DNA of 64,000 nucleotides from Singulisphaera sp. GP187 (lineage in GTDB: Bacteria > Planctomycetota > Planctomycetia > Isosphaerales > Isosphaeraceae): positions 310,001 to 374,000 of the forward strand of contig NZ_FSRB01000003.1 of the NCBI RefSeq assembly GCF_900129635.1, written 5' to 3'. The notes beneath the pieces are model-generated. The model saw only the letters and a program-made list of their open reading frames with translations, made no database searches and was not told the origin of the DNA. Numbering within the stretch: the stretch's first letter is position 1; every line of letters begins with the position of its first letter. A program made the translations under genes and the position numbers. Shown here piece by piece: positions 9,135 through 17,753 of the stretch.

Positions 9135-10300
9135 CCGTAGAGCTCCGCCGGGTCCACAGCGAGGAGTCGCCGCGCCGCGAGGCTGCCGGCGAGGACGCAC
9201 ATCGCGACGGTCAGGGTCAGGACCAGGGCGAGCCCGCCGGGCTTCAGACTCATCTCGAGGCCAGTCAGGTCTTGCAGCCACCTGAACAGGCCGACGCTCA
9301 CCGCCAGGCCCGCCCCGAAGCCCAAGAGCGCCAGGTAGACGGACTCGGCAATCACGATCAGTAACAGCTCGCGATTGCTGTAGCCCATCGCCTTGAGCGT
9401 CGCGAACTCGGCGAGGCGGTCGCTGATCTCGCTGAACAGGACCTGATAACAGATCGCCAGGCCGACGATAAAGCCCATCACCACACCGATGTTGAAGACG
9501 GCCCCCAGGGGCGCCGCATTCTCCCAGAATTGCTGCTCCTTGGCGAGGAACTCCGGCTTGGAGAGGACGATGACGTCGGCCGGCAGCCGGGCCTTCAGGT
9601 CCTCCTGGACGCGCGCGAGGTCCGCACCCGGCCGGAGCCGCAGGACGCCGACGTCGATGGCCGTCTCGCCCCACGAGCCACCGCGACGCTCGGGATAATA
9701 GGCCAGCATGTTCTGCTCGCTCAACAAGAGTGTGCCGTTGCTTCGGAAATCGGTCCCCAGCGTGAAGGTCCCGGCGATCCGGAGTCGCTTGCCTTGCAGC
9801 TCGGAGACGGTGCCGGCTCGGAGCGGGCCGTAGAGCGTCTCCTTCGATCGGTCGTCAGCCAGGGCCACGTCGGGACGGTCCCAATCGTCGCGCTGGGAGC
9901 GGACGGCCGCCAAGTCGAGCACGTCGTCCCGGGGGGGGAATGCGACGACCCGGATGCCCCGGGAGATCCCGGTCAGGGAGTTCCTCCACTTCGACTGCTC
10001 GGGGTCGATGTAGAGCGGGCTGGCCGCCCGCACTCCGTCCGCCCCGCGCGACTGGTCGAGCCGGCGCCTCGGGAAGGGCGCGGGGTGCGAGACCATGTAA
10101 CGCAACCGGTTCGTGAGGAACAGCTCACCGTCCATGTGGGCGATCAGGGCACTCATGTTGTCGAGCAAGGCGTTGCGGAAGCCGTTCTGCAGGAGCATCA
10201 GCACGACTGCGAAGGCCGCGCCGGCGGTCGAAGCGGCCAGGCGCCACTTGTTCTCGGTCAGGTTCCGCCAGGCCAGGGGAATTCGTCGTTGTCGGAACAT
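9131..10300 (-). CDS. DevC-like ABC exporter permease (second of two)
   Basis: The 389-residue protein has the FtsX/MacB-like layout: one N-terminal helix (RLAASTAGAAFAVVLML), a ~220-residue periplasmic domain and three C-terminal helices. It carries the DevC hallmark CYQVLFSEISDRLAEFATLK. With the neighbouring ATPase and membrane fusion protein it would export a lipid or other hydrophobic substrate. It overlaps the ATPase gene by 4 bases. It is a diverged paralogue of the other permease, from which it is separated by 72 bases, so the pair may form a heterodimer. Confidence 0.9.
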   Translation of the reverse strand: MFRQRRIPLAWRNLTENKWRLAASTAGAAFAVVLMLLQNGFRNALLDNMSALIAHMDGELFLTNRLRYMVSHPAPFPRRRLDQSRGADGVRAASPLYIDPEQSKWRNSLTGISRGIRVVAFPPRDDVLDLAAVRSQRDDWDRPDVALADDRSKETLYGPLRAGTVSELQGKRLRIAGTFTLGTDFRSNGTLLLSEQNMLAYYPERRGGSWGETAIDVGVLRLRPGADLARVQEDLKARLPADVIVLSKPEFLAKEQQFWENAAPLGAVFNIGVVMGFIVGLAICYQVLFSEISDRLAEFATLKAMGYSNRELLLIVIAESVYLALLGFGAGLAVSVGLFRWLQDLTGLEMSLKPGGLALVLTLTVAMCVLAGSLAARRLLAVDPAELYG

Positions 10301-10372
10301 GGATATTTCAACAACTCGAAGATTTGTGGACTCGAAACTCTGTGACAGTGCCCGCCGTTTGCAATCGCCGGC

Positions 10373-11635
10373 TCAGAAGAGGTCGGCCGGGTCGGCGCGT
10401 CGGAGCTTCCCCAGGGTCAGCAGGCCGGAGCCGAACGCCGCGGTCAGGTTGAGGGCCAGCACCAGGGCGAGGTTGGTAGACGTCAGGATCATCGGGATGT
10501 TCGCCAGCGTGTCGGTGATCCGATACAGGACGGCGCCCAGGATGACCGCGGGCAGGTAGGCCGCCAGGGCATAGATCGCCGCCTGCACCAGCACGACGCG
10601 CGACAGGTAAAAGGTCGTGTGACCCATCGCCTTGAGAGTGGCGTATTCGGGCAGGCGGTCGCGGACGTCGTTCGAGAGGACCTGGTAGATGACCACCGCC
10701 GCCACCACCATCGTCACGAACACGCCGAAGGCGAAGATCTTGCCTGTGGCCGTCTGCCGTACCCAGTAGTCCTGCTCGATCCGGTAGAGCTCGTCGCGCG
10801 TCAGGGCCTTCACGTCAGGGGGCAAGCGAAGGTTGAGCAGGCGGACTGTGCCGGCCAGGTCCTCGCTCTGGACCTTGAGCAACCCGAAGGCGACGGGACC
10901 GGTCGGCGGAATCCGAAACAGGCGCGCGAAGTTATCGGAGTCGCAGAGCACCGCCGCATCGGCCCCGAAGCTGCGCTGGAGGGTGAAGCCGCCGACCACA
11001 TCCACCGCCAGGCCGCCGAGCTCCCATCCCGAGAACGCGTGGCGGTCCTGCCAGCCGAAATCGGGGTTGGACCAGGCGTTCATGAGCAGGCGGTTTCGGG
11101 TGTGCAGCAAGGGCCTGGCCGCCTCGATCTGGTCGCGAACCGGAGGGCGGAATGGGTTGCGGTCGAGGTCGATGCCCAGGACCAGCAGGTCGCGGACCTG
11201 CAACGGTCGGGGACGCCGGGGCCCCAGCCACCAGCGCCCCAGGGGACTGACCTGCGGCGGCGTCCGGGCCGCCGCCTCGGCCGTCACCGGATAGGGGGGG
11301 CAACGCCACCGATTCATCCGGGCCCAGAGCGGCCTGGCGGCACGCACCGCCTCGAGCGCCTCGGCCTGACGGAGCCGCTCGCGTGGGAACGTGCCCGGGT
11401 CGTAGAACTGCTCGAACTGGGGCGAGACCAGTGCCACGTCGAAATCAAGCTGGTCGTAATTGATCGAGGCCGTGAACCGGACCGCCTCCAGGAACCCGAG
11501 CTGGAGCAGTACCATCACCGTCGCGAACCCGATGCCCGCAATCGCGACGAGCGACCGCGCAGGCGCGGTCCACACGTTCCGCAGCGCCAGCGGTGGAGTG
11601 CGGAGGCCGTCCAGAGCCAAGGAGGTTCGCGTCAT
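10373..11635 (-). CDS. DevC-like ABC exporter permease (first of two)
   Basis: The 420-residue protein has the same topology as its neighbour: a first helix near residues 27-50 (LVAIAGIGFATVMVLLQLGF), a large periplasmic loop, and C-terminal helices containing YQVLSNDVRDRLPEYATLK, the conserved DevC cytosolic loop. The start ATG overlaps the stop of the membrane fusion protein gene by 4 bases, indicating translational coupling. The loop has a Pro/Arg-rich insert (RWWLGPRRPRPLQ) absent from the second permease. The substrate is not known; cyanobacterial DevBCA moves heterocyst glycolipids. Confidence 0.9.
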   Translation of the reverse strand: MTRTSLALDGLRTPPLALRNVWTAPARSLVAIAGIGFATVMVLLQLGFLEAVRFTASINYDQLDFDVALVSPQFEQFYDPGTFPRERLRQAEALEAVRAARPLWARMNRWRCPPYPVTAEAAARTPPQVSPLGRWWLGPRRPRPLQVRDLLVLGIDLDRNPFRPPVRDQIEAARPLLHTRNRLLMNAWSNPDFGWQDRHAFSGWELGGLAVDVVGGFTLQRSFGADAAVLCDSDNFARLFRIPPTGPVAFGLLKVQSEDLAGTVRLLNLRLPPDVKALTRDELYRIEQDYWVRQTATGKIFAFGVFVTMVVAAVVIYQVLSNDVRDRLPEYATLKAMGHTTFYLSRVVLVQAAIYALAAYLPAVILGAVLYRITDTLANIPMILTSTNLALVLALNLTAAFGSGLLTLGKLRRADPADLF

Positions 11636-12786
11636 GGGCCGCCGGGGCCTCTCGCCCGCGCGCCCGGCCGGAGCGTCACGTCCACCTGCATGTTCACATA
11701 ATTTGACGCCTCGGTCGCCCGGTCGAGCGCGATCGAGACCTCGACGACGTGCAGGTCCTGGAGCGCCCGGGGGTCGACGTTCTTCAGCCCGTTGCGTCCG
11801 ACCAACCGGCCGATCCGCGTCACCTTCCCGGCGATCGTCCCCCCTTGCACCGACACTTCGGCCGGATCACCGACGGCGAGCCGGGGGACGTCGGATTGGT
11901 ACACCTCGGCCTTTGCCACCATCGCCGAGACGTCCCCCAGGGAGAGCAGGGGGCCGGAGCTGATTTCGCCGGGGTGGGCGAGCAGGTCGAGCACGAGACC
12001 AGGAGCCGGGGCGTGGACCTCCGCCTCTTCAAGGGCCACCCGTGCCAGGTCGATCTGGCGCGCGAGGACCAGGGCGTCCGGACTCTCGTCAGCGACTCCC
12101 TCGTCCTCGAGCGCTCGACGCCGGGTCTGGAAATCGAGCCGGGCCTGGAGTTCCTTCAGGTCCAGCTCGGCCTTGTTCGCCGCGACCTCGAGCTGGAAGT
12201 ACGTCTGGGCGAGGTCGGACTTCGCCCGCTCGTCCTTATCGACAAGCGGATTGAGCTTGGGGAGGAGGTCCCGCATTTGCTTGACTCGTTGCTGGGTCAA
12301 GTCATTCATCCGCGTGGCGGCGTCGAGGCGGGGGCCTTTGAGACGGTCCTCGACCTCGCGCTCGAGGGCCAGCCGCTTGCGCTGGAGCTCGCGCTGATGA
12401 TCGGCGCTCTTTTTCTGGGCCTCGGCGAGGGCCAGTTGCTTCTCAGCCTGGGAGTGGCCCTCGAGGATCGCCAGGAGGTCCCCCGCCCGCACCGAGTCCC
12501 CCTCGCTGACCCGTATGGACTCGATCCTTACGCCGGGACGGGCCCCGATCATGCGGACCCCCGCGACAGGCTCCAGGCGAGCCAGGGCATGGACCGCAAC
12601 GCCGTCGGACGCCCCTGGATTCGGGCGCACGCCGGATCCCGCAGCTTGAGAAGGACTCCGGAGGGGAGCCAAGTCGTCGCTCCCGAGCAGAACGATGCCC
12701 ACTCCCAGGCCTAATAGTCCAGTGAGGATTACGAGGTGAGTTCGGGCGAGTCGGCTCGATGATCCTCGGCCAAGCGGCTTGGTCAC
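11632..12786 (-). CDS. HlyD/DevB-family membrane fusion protein
   Basis: The 384-residue protein has an N-terminal signal anchor (HLVILTGLLGLGVGIVLLG), a first half-lipoyl segment (IRVSEGDSVRAGDLLAILEG), a long alpha-helical hairpin at residues ~110-230 (AQKKSADHQRELQRKRL), and a second lipoyl/beta-barrel part (APAPGLVLDLLAHPGE, AEVSVQGGTIAGKVTRIG). It would bridge the inner-membrane permeases to an outer-membrane factor; no TolC homologue is in the window. The GTG start at 12786 has GGAGGAG about 7 bases upstream. It is the first gene of the exporter operon. Confidence 0.9.
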   Translation of the reverse strand: MTKPLGRGSSSRLARTHLVILTGLLGLGVGIVLLGSDDLAPLRSPSQAAGSGVRPNPGASDGVAVHALARLEPVAGVRMIGARPGVRIESIRVSEGDSVRAGDLLAILEGHSQAEKQLALAEAQKKSADHQRELQRKRLALEREVEDRLKGPRLDAATRMNDLTQQRVKQMRDLLPKLNPLVDKDERAKSDLAQTYFQLEVAANKAELDLKELQARLDFQTRRRALEDEGVADESPDALVLARQIDLARVALEEAEVHAPAPGLVLDLLAHPGEISSGPLLSLGDVSAMVAKAEVYQSDVPRLAVGDPAEVSVQGGTIAGKVTRIGRLVGRNGLKNVDPRALQDLHVVEVSIALDRATEASNYVNMQVDVTLRPGARARGPGGP

Positions 12787-13013
12787 GGCAGGTCTCCTCC
12801 CTATTTGAAGTCCTCTGTTATACGCCCATGGCGACCGGACTCAAGCCCCGACTCCGGATTCGTGCCGGCGCGGGCCCCACAGACGAGCCACAATGACTCC
12901 CGGACGACGGACGCGATCTCCACAATCCAACCTACACATGCACCGACCTTTGAAGCCAAGATCCTTCAACCGGCGGTGGTCATCGAACCCGTTCTCTGCC
13001 TCCTCGGTTCTTA

Positions 13014-14009
13014 TTATCGCAAACCGGCGTGGGAATACGAGAAGGCATTTATCTGGTCTTTCACGTGTTTTTTGTATAAATCTTTACACTCGTCCGACAA
13101 CATCGAGCATTCGATCAGCGAAAACACGGCTTCTTGCTCGGGGATGAACCGCTCCAGAATTCTCTTGTAGTGGCTTTCGACAAGGCCGAGCTTCTGGGCG
13201 AACACGACGAAGTCGTCGTAGGCGTAAAAGGCGTTAGCCTTGTAGCCCTCCGTCTCGAAGCCATCCTTGAACAACTCGAGGGCGGTATGCGTCTCGTCCG
13301 GTAGGTGGAGGCGAGTGTTCAGCAAGTCGTAGGCGGGGGTCAGGTTGTACTCGTCAGTCTGATCGTCCCTGATCAGTGAGAAATTCTTGAGGTGGGCGTC
13401 ACCATTGTTAACGAGGTAATTGAACGCTACGAGCGTGAAGTACCGCTCCGAATCCACCGGCGAAGCGGCCACATGCCGGCGGATGAGCTGACCGATCTCC
13501 TCGTACGACCCGTCGTACTTGTAGTTCTTCCCATGGGCTTCTTCGGACCTGGCGGCGATCTGGGCGAAATCCTCCTGGAGTGAGCGTCGGCCGTCGGGTT
13601 GTACGTCGAAGCGGCGGACGAGATACGCGAGTTCCCCATCCTCGAACGCGACCAGGGCGTTTTCAGCCACTTCGATCTTGAAGACCTGCCGGGCGAGCTG
13701 CATCGTCAGGTGTTCGTTGATCGGGGCCATTTCCAGCCGCTTGAACATCCCATGCGGCCTCGGCTTTAAGATGTGCTGCCCGCCCGACATCACCATTTTC
13801 AACCGCCCAGCGTTCAACGCGAGGGAGATCTTGGTCTGGATGCCGGAGATCGACATCCGGTCGGTGGTGACTTCGAGCGTCACCTGGTCGTAATCCGACC
13901 GAGAGAACGGAAGGATGAAGGGGACCTTCTTGCCCCCGAACAGCCGATTCCGGCAGGCCCCGCAGTAGGTCTTTTGTTCGTCTTTGAAGCAACCTGGGCA
14001 ACGCGTCAT
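13014..14009 (-). CDS. hipT: HipT-like toxin kinase (HipA-fold Ser/Thr kinase without its N-terminal subdomain)
   Basis: The 331-residue protein has the HipA kinase core: P-loop-like SISGIQTK with Ser-Ile-Ser at 53-55, HILKPRPH, VRRFDV, the catalytic loop NNGDAHLKN (Asp 204) and metal-binding LTPAYDLLN (Asp 228). The SIS pair matches the autophosphorylation motif described for Escherichia coli O127 HipT, whose target is TrpS. Two CxxC pairs at the N-terminus (CPGC, CGAC) suggest a zinc ribbon. The small HipA N-subdomain is absent here and encoded by the preceding gene. The ATG at 14009 overlaps the hipS stop by 4 bases. The target here is unknown. Confidence 0.88.
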   Translation of the reverse strand: MTRCPGCFKDEQKTYCGACRNRLFGGKKVPFILPFSRSDYDQVTLEVTTDRMSISGIQTKISLALNAGRLKMVMSGGQHILKPRPHGMFKRLEMAPINEHLTMQLARQVFKIEVAENALVAFEDGELAYLVRRFDVQPDGRRSLQEDFAQIAARSEEAHGKNYKYDGSYEEIGQLIRRHVAASPVDSERYFTLVAFNYLVNNGDAHLKNFSLIRDDQTDEYNLTPAYDLLNTRLHLPDETHTALELFKDGFETEGYKANAFYAYDDFVVFAQKLGLVESHYKRILERFIPEQEAVFSLIECSMLSDECKDLYKKHVKDQINAFSYSHAGLR

Positions 14010-14335
14010 GTCGAGACGACCTCCTTGATGGTCACTCCCCCGACCGTTTCGGCTTCGCAGGTCCGCAACAGCCGCGTGAAATGGTCGCTCTCGTCGATCT
14101 TCAGCACGCGGCACTGAAGCGCTTTGTCCTCCCCTTCCGCCAACAGGCCGAAAAAGAAGGGAAACAGCAGAGGCGACTCAAAGCGGCCCTCTTGCTTGGG
14201 AAAGGAGAGGCTGATGGCCGGGCACTTCGGACTGCTCAGGTACTCCGGCGCGTACTGGAAGCGGTAGGTGCCAGCCTGGTCCTTGCTCAACACCCCCGCG
14301 AAGACTCCCCGACAGTGCACCTTAGCTCGACGCAT
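14006..14335 (-). CDS. hipS: HipS-like small protein (HipA N-subdomain 1, presumed antitoxin)
   Basis: The 109-residue protein matches the stand-alone HipA N-terminal subdomain (couple_hipA): VHCRGVFAGVLSKDQAGTYRFQYAPEYL, then PAISLSFPKQEGRFESP, LFPFFFGLLAEG. In full HipA this domain precedes the kinase; here it is separate, between hipB and hipT, as in HipBST loci, where HipS rather than HipB neutralises the kinase. Its start lies inside the end of hipB (14-base overlap) and its stop overlaps hipT by 4 bases, so the three are translationally coupled. Confidence 0.86.
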   Translation of the reverse strand: MRRAKVHCRGVFAGVLSKDQAGTYRFQYAPEYLSSPKCPAISLSFPKQEGRFESPLLFPFFFGLLAEGEDKALQCRVLKIDESDHFTRLLRTCEAETVGGVTIKEVVST

Positions 14336-14633
14336 TGAGCGACTTCTCCGTCAGGCGGAGTTCCAGGCCCAGGACCTCCGCGATCTTGGCGAGCTGATTG
14401 ATCGTGGGGTTCGCACTCCCGTTTTCGATGCCGGTCAGACTACGGAGCGTGACTCCGGAGAGTTCGGCGAGGTCACGCCGACGTAGGCGGAGTTTCCTCC
14501 GCCGAACGCGGACTTTCTCCCCAATTTCTTGGTTCGTTAGGGCAACCTCCTGTCGTTCAGGCGCATGATAATGCGTTGTTTCGCTCGAACTTTCATGGTT
14601 CAGCTTTCTGGCAGCCGGAAAGCGCATTCCCAT
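14322..14633 (-). CDS. hipB: HipB-like Xre-family DNA-binding regulator
   Basis: Residues ~34-98 form an Xre/Cro helix-turn-helix domain (LAELSGVTLRSLTGIENGSA, PTINQLAKIAEVLGL), the typical HipB fold. The ATG at 14633 or 14627 must be used because no other ATG, GTG or TTG in frame precedes the domain; GGGG lies about 7 bases before 14633. The start codon lies inside a perfect palindromic operator (14617-14642), so HipB dimers probably repress their own operon by blocking RNA polymerase or ribosome access. The ~33-residue N-terminal extension before the HTH is unusual. Confidence 0.82.
   Translation of the reverse strand: MGMRFPAARKLNHESSSETTHYHAPERQEVALTNQEIGEKVRVRRRKLRLRRRDLAELSGVTLRSLTGIENGSANPTINQLAKIAEVLGLELRLTEKSLNASS
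14561..14576. promoter_or_regulatory. hip operator O3
   Basis: GCGCAT-gata-ATGCGT is a near-perfect palindrome with a 4-base spacer. Its centre lies 61 bp from O2, inside the hipB N-terminal codons. Confidence 0.6.
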
Positions 14634-14642
14634 GCGCTTTCC
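14617..14642. promoter_or_regulatory. hip operator O2, over the hipB start
   Basis: GGAAAGCGCAT and ATGCGCTTTCC form a perfect 11-base inverted repeat around TCCC. It covers the hipB start codons and likely ribosome site and is the strongest of three sites of the form GCGCRT-N4-RTGCGY. Confidence 0.75.
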
Positions 14643-14683
14643 CCAAGTTTGTGCCCAGAAATCCAGCGGAGATCAAGTAAAAT

Positions 14684-14699
14684 GCGCGTTATAGTGCGC
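14684..14699. promoter_or_regulatory. hip operator O1, upstream
   Basis: GCGCGT-tata-GTGCGC has the same architecture as O2 and O3 and lies 62 bp from the centre of O2. The TATA spacer could overlap a -10 element of the leftward promoter. Confidence 0.55.
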
Positions 14700-14800
14700 C
14701 TTATGAGACCGCACCTTGGGGGAGTGAGCGATTGGCTCGCCGTCTTACACGCGTCGGAGCAACACATCGCGGTCGATCAGACCGAAACGGAGCAATCGGC

Positions 14801-14912
14801 GGCCAGGTATCTAGACTGGGTATAGCCGGGGTACTTGGAAGTTGATTGTGCCTGGCAGCGTTGCGGCTGTTCCCCCTAGACCTCCCAAGCCTCTCCTTTG
14901 AAGTGCCTGGCC
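14801..14912 (+). repeat. Interspersed repeat R2 (type A)
   Basis: The left end GGCCAGGTAT has two changes from consensus; the right end is GTGCCTGGCC followed by the conserved CATGACTGCC. It sits between the hip operators and the ECF-DUF1559 gene. Confidence 0.85.
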
Positions 14913-15024
14913 ATGACTGCCTCCCGTCGAATGCGTCAGGGTAAATTTCCAAAAGTGAGGGACCCAAACGAGGGTGAAGAGGCAGTATCCTTGGACACGC
15001 CCGTCGGCGTGTGGGGGGACAAGG

Positions 15025-16920
15025 ATGCGAGTCGGATATAAGTCTCAAGTCTACAATGACCTGGATCGTCTCTTCCGAAATGGATCCGGCGCTTCGAGTG
15101 ATCGGGCCTTGCTCGATCGCTTTCTCAACGCGAAGGATGAAGCCGCATTCGAGGCGCTCGTCGCGCGGCATGGGCCGATGGTCTTGGGAGTCTGCCATCG
15201 CCTGCTCGCCAGTTCCCACGATGCCGACGACGCCTTCCAGGCCACATTCCTCGTCCTGGTCCGTAAGGCCGGACAGATCCGTGACCCGGCCCGGCTGGGG
15301 CCTTGGCTCTATGGCGTGGCCACCCGCGTGGCGAGCAAGGCACGCGTCCGGGCGGCTCGGCGCCGGGAACGCATGGACGCGCAAGTCGATGAGGTCGTTG
15401 CTCTCGACGCGACAAGCACCGGTACCGGCACCGGCGATGAAGTCGAGATTCGGTTGATCCTCGACGCCGAGCTCGGGCGGCTTCCGGCCAAGCACCGCGA
15501 CGTGCTGATCCTCTGCCTGCTCGAGGGGGTCACCGCCGAGGAGGCCGCTCGCCAACTCGGCTGTCCGATCGGGACGATCAAGAGCCGCCTGGCCCGCGGC
15601 CGGGAGGGGCTTCGCACTCGCCTGACGGGCCGAGGGATTGCACCCGTCGCCGCCCTCGCCGCCGTGTCAACGGTCTTCGGTTCCCCCGTTTCCGCCGCCC
15701 TGACCCGCACGACCCTGGGCACGATCGCCGCCGGCGCGGCGGACGTTGCGCCGAGCCTCGTAGCCCTGACGAGAGGAGTCGTACCCGCCATGTTGCCAAA
15801 GTTGACCTGGATGAGTAGTGGCTTCCTCCTGGCCGGGATCGCTCTGGCCGGGTTGGGGACCGCAACCTGGATCAAGCACCCCGCGGCGGCCCAGCAGCCC
15901 GCCACCGCCGGCGCCGTCGAGTTCGAGCCCGGTCCTAATCGCCAGGCCCCCGACGTTGAGCTCAGCGCCCGGGAGCAGTCGAAGCAGAATCTCCAGAGGA
16001 TCCTCCGGGCGGTCCATGACTATGCCCAGGCGAATCACAATGAGCTTCCGCCGTTGGCGATCTACGGTCCCGATGGTCAGCCTAAACTAAGCTGGCGGGT
16101 CGCACTCCTTCCCTATCTCAACGAGAATCACCTGTACGAGGAATTCCACCGGGACGAACCCTGGAACAGCCCTCACAACCAACGTCTCCTCGGGCGGATG
16201 CCCGCCGTTTTCGCAACGCCCCACTTTCCAACGCCCAACTTCCCAGCCCCCAAAGGTCAGACTCGACTTCGCGGCTTTATGGGCAAAGACGCTCTCTTCG
16301 ACGGTGTCCGGGGCATCCGCTTCATCGAGATCACCGACGGAACGGCGAACACCGCGTTGCTGGGATCGGCCGATGAAGCCACTCCCTGGACCAAGCCGGG
16401 CGAGTTGATCTTCGCGACTGGCCAGCCCCTTCCCGCCCTGGAAGACCACGAGTCGAATGGGTGGCTGGTCGGCATGGCCGATGGTTCGGTGGGCGACATT
16501 CCGGCCGGTGATGGGACGTTGCTTCAGGCGATCATCACTCGTGACTGGGGAGAGGTGATGTCACAACCATTCAGGGCCAAGTCGCCGATCGAGAATCCAG
16601 CTGCGCCCTCCGCCGGTCGCCGACGACCCACCTCCGGGTCGAAGCCGCAAGCCGGGGCGATGTTTGGGGGGAAGCCCAGGATGATTGCCACCCCGAAGCC
16701 CGATGCCGGTCTGCCGGGAATGATGCCCAACCCAGCCACTCCGAACCCCGACGGCGGCATGCCGGGAATGATGATGTCGGGGATGATGCCTGGCCCAGGT
16801 ATCCCGAAACCTCCGTCGACATCCCTCACCGTGGAGCAACGTCTCCAGAAGCTGGAAGAGAAACTCGAGAGTCTCATTCAGCGAATCGATTCCCGGCCTT
16901 CCGAGAATGGAAAGCCCTGA
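15025..16920 (+). CDS. ECF sigma factor fused to a membrane-anchored DUF1559-like domain
   Basis: Residues ~25-195 are an ECF sigma factor: region 2 FEALVARHGPMVLGVCHRLL and DADDAFQATFLVLVRKA, region 4 LPAKHRDVLILCLLEGVTAE with AARQLGCPIGTIKSRLARGR. A membrane helix follows near 268-287 (SGFLLAGIALAGLGTA). An external DUF1559-like region starts near 320 (SKQNLQRILRAVHDYAQANH, LSWRVALLPYLNENHLYEEF, GTANTALLGSADEATPW). The tail is Met/Pro/Gly-rich and ends in a short coiled coil (VEQRLQKLEEKLESLIQRI). The start at 15025 follows GGGGGGACAAGG. A sigma factor tethered to an external sensor could be released by signal or proteolysis; that is inference. Confidence 0.9.
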   Translation: MRVGYKSQVYNDLDRLFRNGSGASSDRALLDRFLNAKDEAAFEALVARHGPMVLGVCHRLLASSHDADDAFQATFLVLVRKAGQIRDPARLGPWLYGVATRVASKARVRAARRRERMDAQVDEVVALDATSTGTGTGDEVEIRLILDAELGRLPAKHRDVLILCLLEGVTAEEAARQLGCPIGTIKSRLARGREGLRTRLTGRGIAPVAALAAVSTVFGSPVSAALTRTTLGTIAAGAADVAPSLVALTRGVVPAMLPKLTWMSSGFLLAGIALAGLGTATWIKHPAAAQQPATAGAVEFEPGPNRQAPDVELSAREQSKQNLQRILRAVHDYAQANHNELPPLAIYGPDGQPKLSWRVALLPYLNENHLYEEFHRDEPWNSPHNQRLLGRMPAVFATPHFPTPNFPAPKGQTRLRGFMGKDALFDGVRGIRFIEITDGTANTALLGSADEATPWTKPGELIFATGQPLPALEDHESNGWLVGMADGSVGDIPAGDGTLLQAIITRDWGEVMSQPFRAKSPIENPAAPSAGRRRPTSGSKPQAGAMFGGKPRMIATPKPDAGLPGMMPNPATPNPDGGMPGMMMSGMMPGPGIPKPPSTSLTVEQRLQKLEEKLESLIQRIDSRPSENGKP

Positions 16921-16950
16921 GACGCTCGAAGTGTCAGGAGCGCGATCGGT

Positions 16951-17061
16951 GGCCAGGCACCAAGACTGGGTACAGCCGGGGTTCTTGGTAATTCATTGGG
17001 GATGGCAGCGCGGCGGCTGTTCCCCTTAGCCCTCCCAAGCCACCCTTTGAAGTGTCTGGCC
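16951..17061 (+). repeat. Interspersed repeat R3 (type A)
   Basis: The left end is GGCCAGGCAC and the right end GTGTCTGGCC. An extra partial right end (CTGAAGTGCCTGGCTA) follows near 17085-17100, suggesting a second, eroded copy. Confidence 0.85.
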
Positions 17062-17297
17062 ATGACTGCCTTCAGATGACGCATCTGAAGTGCCTGGCTA
17101 TTCCCCCTCGTTAGACGACCCGCCGGGGCCGCATTACCCCGTCGGCACGGGTCGCTTATAATCCAGAGGTTGGGCCGTAAATCGTGGTCCCGGGCGTCTC
17201 ATCGAATTTCATTGATCGGATTAAGCGGACGAATGGACGTGTTTCTTCACGCCCTGTCGTCCGCCTCGTTCAGGTTAGGCTTAAAGGCCAGATCACC

Positions 17298-17753
17298 ATG
17301 CTAGCCACACTTATTGAACTGGTCACAGGTCGAGATGATCTCGAGCGTGTCGCCTACCGTGAAGACCTTCGTCTGCTCAACGGATATCTGAAAACGCGAA
17401 GACTACTGATACCGAGAGAGCCGAGACGGTTCCTCAATGCCGCGAGCTTTACCTCGGAGGAACTGCTCGAACTGGTTCGCGTGGAGAGCGAGGAGTTGGC
17501 GGGCGATCCATTCGTGCCGTGGGTGCTCGAAGCTGAGGGCAAGCGGAGATTGCCGGCCTTCTCCAGTCAGAAGAAGATGGCCATCTTCTCGGGAGCGATC
17601 TCGAAACGGATGGGCAAGGTGTTCTCGCTCGGAGGCGCCGAGATTTTGCTGAAGGATCTGGTCGAAAGCCTCGATATCGACTTCATCGACTTGAACCCCT
17701 TGTGCCCGAAAAACTGGGAGATCGGGGTCGGGGTGATCCGGGGCGGAGCCTAA
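17298..17753 (+). CDS. SseB-like small protein
   Basis: The 151-residue product has a pattern resembling the SseB N-terminal domain: RLPAFSSQKKMAIFSGAI, then GAEILLKDLVESLDIDFIDLNPL. The ATG at 17298 is preceded by AAGG; a longer frame opens at 17184 but its first 38 codons look non-coding. SseB-like proteins have poorly defined roles, and some relatives occur near secreted toxins. It lies 660 bases from the interrupted toxin gene on the opposite strand, so it is at most a weak immunity candidate. Confidence 0.6.
   Translation: MLATLIELVTGRDDLERVAYREDLRLLNGYLKTRRLLIPREPRRFLNAASFTSEELLELVRVESEELAGDPFVPWVLEAEGKRRLPAFSSQKKMAIFSGAISKRMGKVFSLGGAEILLKDLVESLDIDFIDLNPLCPKNWEIGVGVIRGGA

Noticed and set aside
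10619..11701. 360-codon plus-strand frame opposite the first DevC-like permease
   Set aside because: Shadow of the permease gene; no motifs or ribosome site.
17298..17753. SseB-like gene as immunity protein of the split toxin
   Set aside because: It lies on the opposite strand, 660 bases away; immunity genes normally follow the toxin in the same operon. Kept only as a weak possibility.
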